A stretch of DNA of 64,000 nt from Bythopirellula polymerisocia (GTDB lineage: Bacteria > Planctomycetota > Planctomycetia > Pirellulales > Lacipirellulaceae). Positions within the stretch are counted from its first letter, which is position 1, and each line of letters starts with the position of its first letter. Below the pieces are notes generated by a model. The model was not told the origin of the DNA, made no database searches, and was given only the letters and a program-made list of their open reading frames with translations. Location of the stretch: the NCBI RefSeq assembly GCF_007860015.1, contig NZ_SJPS01000004.1:317567-381566 (forward strand), written 5' to 3'. Both the position numbers and the translations under genes were made by a program. This document shows, piece by piece, positions 27,137 through 36,087 of this stretch.

Positions 27137-29890
27137 ATGGCGAAGAAAAAGGCAGCTTCCGAATCCAAAGGCCAAGCACTGGTGATCGTAGAATCTCCAG
27201 CCAAAGCCAAGACGATTGCCAAATACTTGGGTAGTGGCTATCGCGTGGAGGCCAGCATTGGGCACATCCGCGACCTGCCTCAGGGAGCAAAGCAGATTCC
27301 AGCCCAATATAAAGGAGAGCCCTGGTCCAATCTCGGGGTCAACGTCAACGACAACTTCACGCCAATCTACGTGATCCCCCCCGGTAAGACGAAGCAGATT
27401 AAGCTGCTCAAGGATCAGCTCAAACTGTCGAATGCCCTTTACCTGGCGACGGACGAGGACCGCGAAGGGGAGGCCATCAGTTGGCATCTGATGGAAATCC
27501 TTAAACCCAAGGTGCCGGTATACCGGCTGGTCTTCCACGAAATCACCAAAGACGCAATTCAAGAGGCACTATCCGGTCCGCGAGAGGTGGACGAGCAGTT
27601 GGTGCGTGCCCAGGAAACTCGCCGCATCCTCGATCGGCTCTATGGATATGAAGTCTCACCACTGTTGTGGCGAAAAGTCCGACCCAGATTATCTGCCGGA
27701 CGGGTTCAGAGCGTCGCGGTAAGGTTAATCGTCCAGCGTGAGCGAGAGCGAATGGCCTTCGTTTCGGGCACTTGGTGGGACTTGCTGGGAACCTTTTCCA
27801 AGCAGAACGAATCTAGTAAAAGCCAAACGATGGAGGCCCCACTTGTCTCGTCTGACGGGCGGAAGATACCCAGCGGCAAGGATTTCGATTCCACCACGGG
27901 GAAACTCAAGAATCCGGAGTTATTGCTGCTCGATGGTGAGTCGGCGGAGCGGCTTTCCGAACGCATTCGCAACGGAGAATTCCAAGTCACTGCGGTCGAA
28001 GACAAGCCCTACACGACCAAGCCTTATCCTCCGTTTACTACCAGTACCCTACAACAGGAAGCCAACCGGAAGCTTGGCTTCACTGCACGCCGGGCAATGC
28101 AAGTCGCTCAGAGCCTTTACGAAAATGGCCACATTACTTACATGCGAACCGACTCGACCACACTGGCGAATGTGGCTGTCGACGACGCCCGCGAGTTGGT
28201 TGAGCACAATTACGGCAAAGAGTTTCTTCCCGCCGAAGCACGGATATACAAGTCCAAAGTTAAGAACGCTCAGGAAGCTCACGAAGCGATCCGTCCGGCG
28301 GGGCATCCTTTTGAATTGCCCGAAGCGATGAAGTCGAAGCTCAATAGCGATGAGTTCAGGCTGTTTGAATTGATCTGGAAACGTACCATTGCCAGTCAGA
28401 TGGCTGACGCGCGCGGTCGCCGTATTGTGGTTTCGATCGAGGGCGAAGGGTGTGTCTTCCAGGTGAGCGGGAAGACGATCGATTTCCCAGGCTATCTTCG
28501 AGCCTACGTGGAAGGAACCGATGATCCGACGGCTGAGTTAGCTGATCAAGAGCGAACCCTTCCGAGCGTAGAAGTTGGCGAGATGCTACGCTGCACGGGC
28601 TTGGAATCCAAAGAACACAGCACGCAGCCTCCAGGGCGTTTCAGCGAAGCTGCGCTCACCAAGGCCTTGGAAGAACGTGGAATCGGTCGGCCGAGTACCT
28701 ACGCCTCGATTATCGATACTATTCTGGCTCGAGGTTATGTTTTCAAGAAAGCGAATGCCCTGGTGCCCACCTGGGTTGCCTTCTCGGTGGTGACCCTGAT
28801 GGAAGAAAACCTCGGCTCGCTGGTCGATTATCAATTCACTGCCCAGATGGAAGATGACCTCGACGCGATCAGTCGTGGCGAGCGGGGGCACATCGAGTAC
28901 CTGGAGAACTTCTATTTTGGCAACGGACGCCCAGGGCTCAAGAAGCTGCTTGAGCACAAGATCGACGAAATCGATCCGGCCAAGATCGGACGCATCTCGA
29001 TAGGTACGCCGGAAGGAATGCCCGAGGTGTTCGTCCGCGTGGGTCGATATTCTCCATTTGTCGAACAAGGAGATCGCACGGCCTCGCTCAAGGAGGATAT
29101 GGCTCCCGACGAAGTGACGCTCTCAGTTGCTCTCGAATTATTGGATCAGGCAGAGCGCGGAGATGAGCCCTTGGGTCTTTGCCCAGAAACTCAGAAGCCA
29201 GTCTTCATTAAGGTCGGTCGATTTGGACCCTACGTGCAACGTGGCACGACCGATGACGAAGAGAAACCGCAAAATGCCAGTCTACTCAAAGGGATGACCC
29301 CTGAAGAAATCGACCTGGAAACCGCACTCAAATTGTTAACGCTGCCCCGCGAAGTAGGACCTCATCCTGATAATCAAGAACCGATCATAGCTCATAATGG
29401 CCGATACGGACCGTATATCAAGTGTGGAACGGAAACCCGATCTTTGCCGACGGATATTTCTCCTCTGGATGTGACGATGGAGCAGGCTCTGTTCTTGCTC
29501 TCGCAGCCGAAGACGCGCGGTCGTGGTGCCGCGAAAAAGGAGCCTTTGAAGGTGTTTGAGGTGTCGCCAGTTACAGAAAAACAGGTGCAGATTCTGGATG
29601 GGCGGTTTGGACCCTACATAACCGACGGGACAACGAACATCTCACTGCGCAAGGGAATGATGCCCGAGGAGATCACGTTCGACGAGGCCTTGTCTCTACT
29701 TGCCGAAAAGGCGGCCTTGGGTCCTGCTCCAAAAAAGAAGAAAGCAGCCAAGAAGAAATCGGCAACCAAGAAGTCGACTGCCAAGAAGGCTCCTGCGAAG
29801 AAGAAGTCAACGACCAAGAAGTCGGCAATAAAAAGAACAACAACCAAAAAAGCTGCTTCCAAGAAGTCTGCAAAGAAAGAGCAGGGCTAA
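27137..29890 (+). CDS. topA: DNA topoisomerase I
   Basis: 917 aa from the ATG at 27137 (MAKKKAASESKG then QALVIVESPAKAKTIAKYLG). Type IA topoisomerase that relaxes negative supercoils. It has a TOPRIM domain (VIVESPAKAK, ATDEDREGEAISWHL) and active-site Tyr335 in GHITYMRTDS. After the core come four repeats of the TopA C-terminal type (each RYSPFV/RFGPYV/RYGPYI/RFGPYI followed by a MxPxEVT-like helix, about 630-870) in place of zinc fingers. The last 50 residues are a Lys/Ala/Thr/Ser tail resembling histone H1 tails. Repeats plus basic tail are common in high-GC and planctomycete TopA and probably hold DNA. Confidence 0.95.
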   Translation: MAKKKAASESKGQALVIVESPAKAKTIAKYLGSGYRVEASIGHIRDLPQGAKQIPAQYKGEPWSNLGVNVNDNFTPIYVIPPGKTKQIKLLKDQLKLSNALYLATDEDREGEAISWHLMEILKPKVPVYRLVFHEITKDAIQEALSGPREVDEQLVRAQETRRILDRLYGYEVSPLLWRKVRPRLSAGRVQSVAVRLIVQRERERMAFVSGTWWDLLGTFSKQNESSKSQTMEAPLVSSDGRKIPSGKDFDSTTGKLKNPELLLLDGESAERLSERIRNGEFQVTAVEDKPYTTKPYPPFTTSTLQQEANRKLGFTARRAMQVAQSLYENGHITYMRTDSTTLANVAVDDARELVEHNYGKEFLPAEARIYKSKVKNAQEAHEAIRPAGHPFELPEAMKSKLNSDEFRLFELIWKRTIASQMADARGRRIVVSIEGEGCVFQVSGKTIDFPGYLRAYVEGTDDPTAELADQERTLPSVEVGEMLRCTGLESKEHSTQPPGRFSEAALTKALEERGIGRPSTYASIIDTILARGYVFKKANALVPTWVAFSVVTLMEENLGSLVDYQFTAQMEDDLDAISRGERGHIEYLENFYFGNGRPGLKKLLEHKIDEIDPAKIGRISIGTPEGMPEVFVRVGRYSPFVEQGDRTASLKEDMAPDEVTLSVALELLDQAERGDEPLGLCPETQKPVFIKVGRFGPYVQRGTTDDEEKPQNASLLKGMTPEEIDLETALKLLTLPREVGPHPDNQEPIIAHNGRYGPYIKCGTETRSLPTDISPLDVTMEQALFLLSQPKTRGRGAAKKEPLKVFEVSPVTEKQVQILDGRFGPYITDGTTNISLRKGMMPEEITFDEALSLLAEKAALGPAPKKKKAAKKKSATKKSTAKKAPAKKKSTTKKSAIKRTTTKKAASKKSAKKEQG

Positions 29891-29922
29891 CACTCTGGCG
29901 ATTCAATGATTGCGGGCGCGCC

Positions 29923-30936
29923 TCAGCGAGTTCGCTTGCCGCGGTTCTGACCAAGCAGGCAAAGTAGCGCCATCGATATCAATCCTCCGATTGCAGGTTC
30001 AGGTACGGCGGCCGCGCTTGCCACCAAAGGAGGAATGCCATAGTTGCTCTGCCACTGGTTAAGATCGGTTGCGCTCAGTGGATTTGGCGAACCACCCCTT
30101 TGCCAGACGAGGAAATCGTGGCCATCCACATCGCCATCATCGTCAAAATCTCCGGGGCGATAGTTTCGGACAACAAAGTTGTCAAAAAATGCCGTTGCAG
30201 TCTGGCCTTGTGAGATGGCGTCGGGTGCCGCTGCAAAAGAAGCAATATCAGCATCGGTAAACATACTGGAAACCCCGTCCACGAAACCTTGACTTCCTTT
30301 CTGAACCCCATCCACGAAGACCTTGTAGTTGTCTAGCACAAAATCGAGGCGAATCTGGAAATGGTGCCATTGACCAAAGGTCACCGACGCACCAGTTTCT
30401 GCCAATATTCCACTGCCTTGCAACTGGTATAAAACATCACCGGTTGTTGCATCGACACCGAGTGAGCCTAGGACTCTGGGAGCCCCAGGGGGAGTGCCTG
30501 TGTCGTCATAAGTATCGACGCCCAGGAATGGTCCAAATGCCGTGCTCGAACCCGTCCCCATCACTTTCATGTCCCAATCAACCAAGATATTGCCATAGCT
30601 GGGAAAACCTAGGCCACCGACTGGCACTGCCCAGCGGTCATCAGAATTGGCTCCTCGATCAACTTGCACGCCTTTGGAATTTGATAACCCCACATTGCTT
30701 CCAACGACCGCAGTTCCTGCACTCACATTGCTGGCATGCTTCCAATCTCTGGGAGTGGTTGTGGCGACGGGTTGAAATTGCCCTTCAAGATTTCCAACCG
30801 AATAACTTTCAAAACCTCCGGTATTGATAATCTCTGCCGAGAAGCAGGTCGGGAGCAGTAGAACAGCTAGCAAGACAGTGAAAACCAACCTGCGAATCGT
30901 TGGATAGCCACAGACCAATTTGCCAGGATTGTACAT
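29923..30936 (-). CDS. Secreted PEP-CTERM protein with lectin-like fold and dockerin-like loop
   Basis: 337 aa from the ATG at 30936, with GGAGCAGAGAG just upstream; an ATG at 30996 would add 20 residues. A signal peptide (RRLVFTVLLAVLLLPTCFSA) is followed by a beta-rich domain typical of LamG/concanavalin-like folds (FGPFLGVDTYDD, GSLGVDATTGDVLYQ, FGQWHHFQIRLDFVLDNYKVFVDG). The loop DFDDDGDVDGHDFLVWQRG and the tail VPEPAIGGLISMALLCLLGQ-RGKRTR follow. It is a probable exosortase substrate displayed at the surface. It is paralogous to 34155-35081: both share SLGVDATTGDVLY and the Q(L)HxF...LDF block. Carbohydrate binding is inferred from fold only. Confidence 0.8.
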   Translation of the reverse strand: MYNPGKLVCGYPTIRRLVFTVLLAVLLLPTCFSAEIINTGGFESYSVGNLEGQFQPVATTTPRDWKHASNVSAGTAVVGSNVGLSNSKGVQVDRGANSDDRWAVPVGGLGFPSYGNILVDWDMKVMGTGSSTAFGPFLGVDTYDDTGTPPGAPRVLGSLGVDATTGDVLYQLQGSGILAETGASVTFGQWHHFQIRLDFVLDNYKVFVDGVQKGSQGFVDGVSSMFTDADIASFAAAPDAISQGQTATAFFDNFVVRNYRPGDFDDDGDVDGHDFLVWQRGGSPNPLSATDLNQWQSNYGIPPLVASAAAVPEPAIGGLISMALLCLLGQNRGKRTR

Positions 30937-31522
30937 CTCTCTGCTCCAGGTGTTGGGAAACAATGAGCACCAATAAACAGCAAGCGTTTGTATCAAATGA
31001 ATGCAGGTGATTCACTGCGCAGAAAGCCCTCAGAGACAGTCTGCCAGAAGTACCTAGAACACCCTCCCCAGTCTAACGGGTAACTAAATCTGAATCAAAC
31101 ATTTGTGCCAGCATTTTCTGGCAGGTCTAAGAATGTGAAATGGCGATCTTCGCTAAGTCCCTTCAGGGAAAAGGCTTAAGACGGAAGCGACTTAAGCTAA
31201 CAGATGGGAAGGCCCTAGATTTTCGGTGAAATCCGCGTAATCGGAAAATCCCGCTCAACCGTCGCAATTTCCCTGACCGATACTGAAGCTGACGAACAAA
31301 GTTCAAAGCCTTTGCTGGCTTTGCGCTTTTCACTGCCCGGGGGGGCTTAAGTGCGTCGTTCTTGTGAGACCACAGGGTTTCTCAAAAACACAACCTAGAT
31401 CCAGACTGTTCCGCTAGCACGGCCCCCTCATAATGCCACCCACTTCAATCACCCACCGAAAAGATTCTCAGAGATCGCCAATCGATCTCTCAATCGCTTT
31501 TGACTCGGTTTTGAACCCAGGC
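30937..31522. other. Divergent intergenic region upstream of lipoprotein/export operon
   Basis: 586 bp. It contains three CTTAAG sites (about 31176, 31193 and 31347) and a G-run near 31339. The plus-strand gene frame is open from 31433 but its first 30 residues look non-native. No conserved gene was seen; promoters in both directions are expected. Confidence 0.45.
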
Positions 31523-32488
31523 ATGGCTCCTCAGAGGGTGATCTCTTGTGGCATGACAATGGTAATTTTGGCATCGCTCGTGGTATTTCTGCCTGGTTGC
31601 AATATCTGTCTCAATGCTAGAAGGACCATGTTTCATGAGCCTGCCCAGTACGGCTGGAAGGTAGACCGTAAGCGCAGCATCAAGGCGTATCGCGAGTGGG
31701 CGGAAGAAGCATGGCTGCGACATTCGGGTGCATCGTCTGGGACGCAATCGCCATGTGACTTCGAAGCTGGGTTCAAAGATGGCTTCGTCGATTATGTCAA
31801 TTTTGGTGGCAATGGCGAGCCACCCCCAGTGCCCCCGCGAAAATATTGGAACCTGGCTTATCGCATCCCAGCGGGAGAGCCTTCTGCTGCAGACTGGTTC
31901 GCAGGTTTTCGTTATGGGGCGCGCGTTGCACGTGAAGAAGGCTATCGAGAAAAAGGTGTTATTGACTCGTCGTTATTCAACTTAGGACTGCAAAAATCGG
32001 ATTCCTACGACAACTATTATCCAGATCAGCTTAATGATTTAGAAACTTCTGACTCCCAAGCTATGGAGCTGTTGCCTCCAGGGGATTACCAATTTGAACC
32101 CGAGGACGAGAACTTCGAGTCGGAAGAACTTCCCAACCAGGGCCCGCTGATCACCCAACCTGCGCTCGATGCGACACCGAATCCGCAGGCACCAATTCCT
32201 CCAGTATTGCAGGCTCCTAAATCGAAGCCTCCAGCGCAGCAGTCACGTGATCCGCAGCCAAGTGTCCCGCAGCCAGTAGCGCCGCAGCCCGTGGCTCCAC
32301 AGCCAATCGAGGAGTCAAACCCGCAATCAGATCCACCAGAGTCATTGGAAGATCTCTTTGGGAATCGTCGGAAAGAAGATTCATCGTTTGTCAGTAGCAA
32401 GGTTAGCGAAAGGAAAGTGGCTGCGGCCCCCTTGCCAGCGAGGAGCAAGGTCAAATCCGGTCCATCAAAGGATCACTTCATCCGCTAA
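31523..32488 (+). CDS. Proline-rich lipoprotein preceding the polysaccharide exporter
   Basis: 321 aa from the ATG at 31523 (MAPQRVISCGMTM...), chosen because it places a lipoprotein signal with lipobox VFLPGC near residue 26; an upstream ATG at 31433 adds 30 residues. A compact N-terminal domain (about 35-150) has repeated aromatic-Gly motifs: FEAGFKDGFVDYV and WFAGFRYGARVAREEGY. The second half is low complexity, with PQP/PVAPQP tracts near 275-290, suited to spanning a cell-envelope layer. The family is not named here. It is 157 bp upstream of the Wza-like gene and probably co-transcribed, so a role in the export apparatus is inferred. Confidence 0.75.
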   Translation: MAPQRVISCGMTMVILASLVVFLPGCNICLNARRTMFHEPAQYGWKVDRKRSIKAYREWAEEAWLRHSGASSGTQSPCDFEAGFKDGFVDYVNFGGNGEPPPVPPRKYWNLAYRIPAGEPSAADWFAGFRYGARVAREEGYREKGVIDSSLFNLGLQKSDSYDNYYPDQLNDLETSDSQAMELLPPGDYQFEPEDENFESEELPNQGPLITQPALDATPNPQAPIPPVLQAPKSKPPAQQSRDPQPSVPQPVAPQPVAPQPIEESNPQSDPPESLEDLFGNRRKEDSSFVSSKVSERKVAAAPLPARSKVKSGPSKDHFIR

Positions 32489-32645
32489 TTCATAGATAAG
32501 ATTAGGCCCAGTTAGCACCGAAGCACACCACCTGTTTACCCTGCTATGAAATGAAGATTGCACGAGAGAGTTCGCAAAATGTTCATTACCACTTATCCAT
32601 CGAATCAATCTTGCATGCGACGACTTGCTCGGTAAGGCATACCAA

Positions 32646-34085
32646 ATGGATCAACTTACAACTCATCAAGACTTCAGACATGTCGGCAGCAGGGCCATGA
32701 GTGCTCCAGCGAGACCGACTCGTGAGAGCTGTTGTCACGTTAGGGTTAAGTTGACGCTGATACTTGGCCTGCTCTTCTGCAGTGCGTTCTCGGGCTGTGC
32801 TGCCCTGACCAATCCGACTGCGAACGGCGTCCCCGTACGAATTCTTCCCGACGAGTTGCTAGCCGAATCGAAGGAAGGCTTTGTGTCCTTGCCGCTGACT
32901 ACTCTTCGCCAACCGCCGCCAAAGGTCTATCTCTTAGAACCGGGTGACACCCTGGGTATCTACATTGAAGGCATTCTGGGAAGTGAGGAAACTCCGCCAC
33001 CGGTAAATATCCCTGATTCCACCGAAGAGCCTCCTTCGATTGGATATCCGTTTCCGATCCGTCAGGACGGCACGATCTCGCTCCCCTACGTGGGGTCGAT
33101 CAAGGTTGCCAAGCCTGCCTTGGAGCATAGCATCACAATCGAAGAGGCCGAGGAACGTGTTGTCGAGGCCTATCGCGAAAAGGATATCTTGCGGGTCGAA
33201 GACAAACGTATTCTCGTTTCGCTGTTTAGACCCCGCTATGTTCGGGTACTAGTCATGCGCGACGATTCAAGTCGACCGCAAGTGTCTATCCAGAGTGCTT
33301 CGCCGCTTGGACTGGGCACGAGCAGTGCCTCGATTGGGGGGGGAACTCAAACCACGGGGCAGATCCTGGAATTGCCCGCCGGTCAAAATGATTTGCTCAA
33401 TGCATTGGCGAAGACAGGTGGCTTTCCAGACATCGAGTCTACGCTAGAGATAGTGATTCAACGAGGCTATTGGGATGCTGCTGAAGATCCCACGGCATCC
33501 TACTGCCAGTGCCCAACCGAAGCTGATCTGCAGGATGGCAACACTGGGCGAAGTATCACCCGCATTCCGTTGCGAATCCGTGCCGGAGAACCTTTGCCAT
33601 TTCGTCCTCAGGATGTGGTACTTCACAGCGGGGATATTGTGATTGTTCGCAACCGCCAGCTTGAGTTCTTCTATACGGGAGGTCTGATCGTTTCGGGTGA
33701 GCATGTCTTGCCGCTGGACTACGATCTGACCGCCGTGGAAGCAGTCCTCAGGACGCGGGGTCCGCTGCTCAATGGTGGTGTAAATACCAGCAATTTGAAC
33801 GGATCAGTTCTCGGCTCGGGGATAGGAAATCCTTCCCCCAGCCTGTTGAGTGTGGTCCGAAAGACACCTTTGGGTGGGCAAGTCACGATTCAAGTCGACC
33901 TGAATCACGCGATGCGTGACCCCCGAGAGAACATCCTCGTGCAAGCGGAAGATGTCTTGATTCTGCAAGAAATGCCCAACGAGGCGATCACACGGTACTT
34001 CACGCAGGTCATGCAGTTCAACTTCTTTACAAGAATCATCAATCGCCAGGATGCTCAGGCCTCCGGCAGCATCGTGGTGCCGTAA
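32646..34085 (+). CDS. Polysaccharide export protein (Wza/OPX family) lipoprotein
   Basis: 479 aa from the ATG at 32646; ATG 32697 (MSAPARPTRESC) is also possible. The signal ends in lipobox FSGC. The Poly_export domain (about 85-190) reads YLLEPGDTLGIYIEG, then FPIRQDGTISLPYVGSIKVA. Two SLBB-like segments follow: ILELPAGQNDLLNALAKTGGFPD and GGLIVSGEHVLPLDYDLTAVEAVLRTRGP. OPX proteins form the outer-membrane or periplasmic export channel and work with a Wzc-type kinase; one lies at 39956-42280. The export pair is some 2-6 kb from the other polysaccharide genes but clearly belongs to the same system. Confidence 0.9.
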   Translation: MDQLTTHQDFRHVGSRAMSAPARPTRESCCHVRVKLTLILGLLFCSAFSGCAALTNPTANGVPVRILPDELLAESKEGFVSLPLTTLRQPPPKVYLLEPGDTLGIYIEGILGSEETPPPVNIPDSTEEPPSIGYPFPIRQDGTISLPYVGSIKVAKPALEHSITIEEAEERVVEAYREKDILRVEDKRILVSLFRPRYVRVLVMRDDSSRPQVSIQSASPLGLGTSSASIGGGTQTTGQILELPAGQNDLLNALAKTGGFPDIESTLEIVIQRGYWDAAEDPTASYCQCPTEADLQDGNTGRSITRIPLRIRAGEPLPFRPQDVVLHSGDIVIVRNRQLEFFYTGGLIVSGEHVLPLDYDLTAVEAVLRTRGPLLNGGVNTSNLNGSVLGSGIGNPSPSLLSVVRKTPLGGQVTIQVDLNHAMRDPRENILVQAEDVLILQEMPNEAITRYFTQVMQFNFFTRIINRQDAQASGSIVVP

Positions 34086-34090
34086 ACGAA

Positions 34091-34127
34091 GAAAGACGCT
34101 GTTCACTTCAAGCGAACAGCGTCTTTC
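34091..34127 (+). terminator. Hairpin terminator after the export protein gene
   Basis: A perfect 14-bp inverted repeat (GAAAGACGCTGTTC and its complement at 34114-34127) with a 9-nt loop, starting 6 bp after the stop codon. It lies between convergent genes and ends in TCTTTC, so it may work in both directions. Confidence 0.8.
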
Positions 34128-34154
34128 TGGATTATCTAGCCTTCAGGGCACTCG

Positions 34155-35081
34155 TTACCGACGACGCCTTGACATGGGCATCGCGACCAAAGCGGCCATT
34201 ACGAGCATAAGCGAACCAGGCTCGGGAACCTTGACATCGACTTGAAAGACTTTGTAGTTGTCGAAATAGGCGGTACCAACCAAGCCTTGAGAGTCAGGAT
34301 CTCCAGCGGCAGCAAGCCCTGCAATAGGGGCATCACTGAAATCATCGAGCATTGAACCTTCTTCAAAAGGCTCCGAGTAGTCTCCTACTCCTCCCATAAG
34401 CAAAGGAGAGCCGTTCAAGAAGGTACTGTATTCATGGAGTTGGAAATCGAGATCGATGCGAAAGTGATTCCATGCTCCAAAACTAACCGTAGAGGTTGTC
34501 TCGGTATAGAAACCGGTTCCTGCTGCAGTGTAGAGTACATCACCAGTCGTGGCATCGACTCCAAGACTACCCATGCGACCCTTGGTTGAACCCACTCCTG
34601 CATCATCGTAAGCTTCAGCACCAAAAAAGGGACCAAATGAACCGTTCGGGCCCATGGCGTCATCGACCCACATGTCCCATTCAATGCAGATATAACGAGC
34701 ATTGTCTGGCCAAGCAGTGACTGGAACGCCAAAGCGACCACCACCAGGAGCTTCATTGGCAGCGCGATCAAACTTCACAGCTTGGGTACCAGAGTTCACG
34801 ACCGTTGACTGTACTACCGCAGTGCTCGTGGTACCGATCGAGGCATCCCAGGCCTGAAAGCCAGGAAATGGAGCATCATTGGGAAGTTTAGCAGCTTGGC
34901 CTTCCAGGGTGCCAAGGCTGTAAGCTGGCGGCTCGAATCCTTCGCCATCGATAATGATGTCTGCTGCTTGAAGGTTGCCAGAAGCCACAAAGAGTGTAGC
35001 AACACAGACCAGAGAATTGATTGCCGAAGAGTGGGAGAACGAACCCCAACCCCAGAGCGACCGAAATTTAATCCCTAACAT
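34155..35081 (-). CDS. Secreted PEP-CTERM protein with lectin-like fold
   Basis: 308 aa from the ATG at 35081, preceded by a strong GGAGGGGAG site; an upstream start at 35138 adds 19 residues. A signal peptide ends near ASGNLQAA. The beta-rich body shares SLGVDATTGDVLY, FGPFFGAEAYDD and HFRIDLDFQLHEYSTFLNG with the protein at 29923-30936, but the dockerin-like loop is absent. The tail is VPEPGSLMLVMAALVAMPMSRRRR-like: PEP motif, helix, Arg-rich end. It is a likely exosortase substrate. It is convergent with the export protein gene. The binding target is unknown. Confidence 0.8.
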   Translation of the reverse strand: MLGIKFRSLWGWGSFSHSSAINSLVCVATLFVASGNLQAADIIIDGEGFEPPAYSLGTLEGQAAKLPNDAPFPGFQAWDASIGTTSTAVVQSTVVNSGTQAVKFDRAANEAPGGGRFGVPVTAWPDNARYICIEWDMWVDDAMGPNGSFGPFFGAEAYDDAGVGSTKGRMGSLGVDATTGDVLYTAAGTGFYTETTSTVSFGAWNHFRIDLDFQLHEYSTFLNGSPLLMGGVGDYSEPFEEGSMLDDFSDAPIAGLAAAGDPDSQGLVGTAYFDNYKVFQVDVKVPEPGSLMLVMAALVAMPMSRRRR

Positions 35082-35408
35082 TAGCTCCCCTCCAAAATAG
35101 TGATTCAAAAAGAATTCGTAGAAGTCAAACTTACCCACTTAGAAAACAGCGGAGTCGTAAACCCAATCAACAGGAATTACCCCATTGACAGAATTTCCGC
35201 CTAGCTGACAGAGTACCCGCCCCGGGAATCAAGGTCAATCAAAAAAGCACGGATCAAGTCGAGAATCACAAGAATTCTCCACGGCATATTTTTGCTTGGT
35301 CACTCGAAAACCACGACTGGTTTCGGCCAAGTTGGAAAGCACAGAAATAGCGAGGAAAGCAAAGCCAGCGCAGGTTTGCTTTTCGGAAGTCGCGACAATG
35401 TGTTTGAT
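35082..35408. other. Intergenic region between two secreted-protein genes
   Basis: 327 bp without a convincing gene. It includes the promoter side of the PEP-CTERM gene and the downstream side of the small secreted protein. Confidence 0.4.
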
Positions 35409-35822
35409 CTAGAAGCCGGGTCGTGGCGGTGGTCGATAGGGGCTACGCACCGGGGGACGATAACCTGGACGACCAGAGGACGAAGCTACTGGTAATTCGC
35501 TTGGCAAAACGGTAAGTGTTGCAGCGGAGCTCGTCTCGGCGACTGGCGAAGTGGAGGTGGAACTTAAGTTTGGACCCTGGTCCAAGATCGATTGTCCAAA
35601 CCGAGAAGCCAAACCATTGGTTTCAGGCAACCCAAATGGATTGACCGTCAGCCGGCTCGTCCCACTCGTAATGAATGGATTGAAGTAGCGAGCGCGAATC
35701 TTGAACGAGCCGCGCTGTGGCGTCGCAAGCTGATCGCTTTGTTCGAATTGAGCCGTCGCCGATCCAATCAAAGAACAAAGGAAGAAAGCAGTGGTTGTCA
35801 GTATCCGTATGCTGCTAGTCAT
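35409..35822 (-). CDS. Small secreted proline-rich protein
   Basis: 137 aa. An N-terminal signal peptide (ILTTTAFFLCSLIGSATAQ) is followed by a short conserved-looking segment (GSFKIRARYFNPFITSGTSRLTVNPFGLP), a Ser/Thr-rich linker, and a C-terminal tail of RPGYRPP/RSPYRPPPRPGF-type repeats. It has no PEP-CTERM tail. It is probably an exported structural or envelope protein. Family not recognised. It is a single gene on the minus strand between the secreted-protein gene and the Wzy/TPR gene. Confidence 0.65.
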   Translation of the reverse strand: MTSSIRILTTTAFFLCSLIGSATAQFEQSDQLATPQRGSFKIRARYFNPFITSGTSRLTVNPFGLPETNGLASRFGQSILDQGPNLSSTSTSPVAETSSAATLTVLPSELPVASSSGRPGYRPPVRSPYRPPPRPGF

Positions 35823-36087
35823 GGTGTCGGTGTCCTGTTGGAAAACTCGGCCGATTTTTCATCTGGGAGAATGCTTCCAAATGGCTTGCCTTATATCAGG
35901 GCAAGCTACGGCTCTCAACGCTCTAAGTTACCAGAGCAAAGTACCCAATACAAGTAAGTTCTATCTTTGAGGGGGAAAAACTTACTATGAGCCTCATTAG
36001 GGGCTACGACTCCGATCTGCTTACTAGGTATAAGGTTACGCAGCTAAGTCGTGAAGCTTGGGCCTCCTGCGAACTGCTGCAAAAAGG

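Noticed and set aside
31016-31432. Riboswitch or sigma-54 promoter upstream of the lipoprotein gene
   Set aside because: Several CTTAAG sites and G-runs are present, but no aptamer core or GG-N10-GC element could be recognised.
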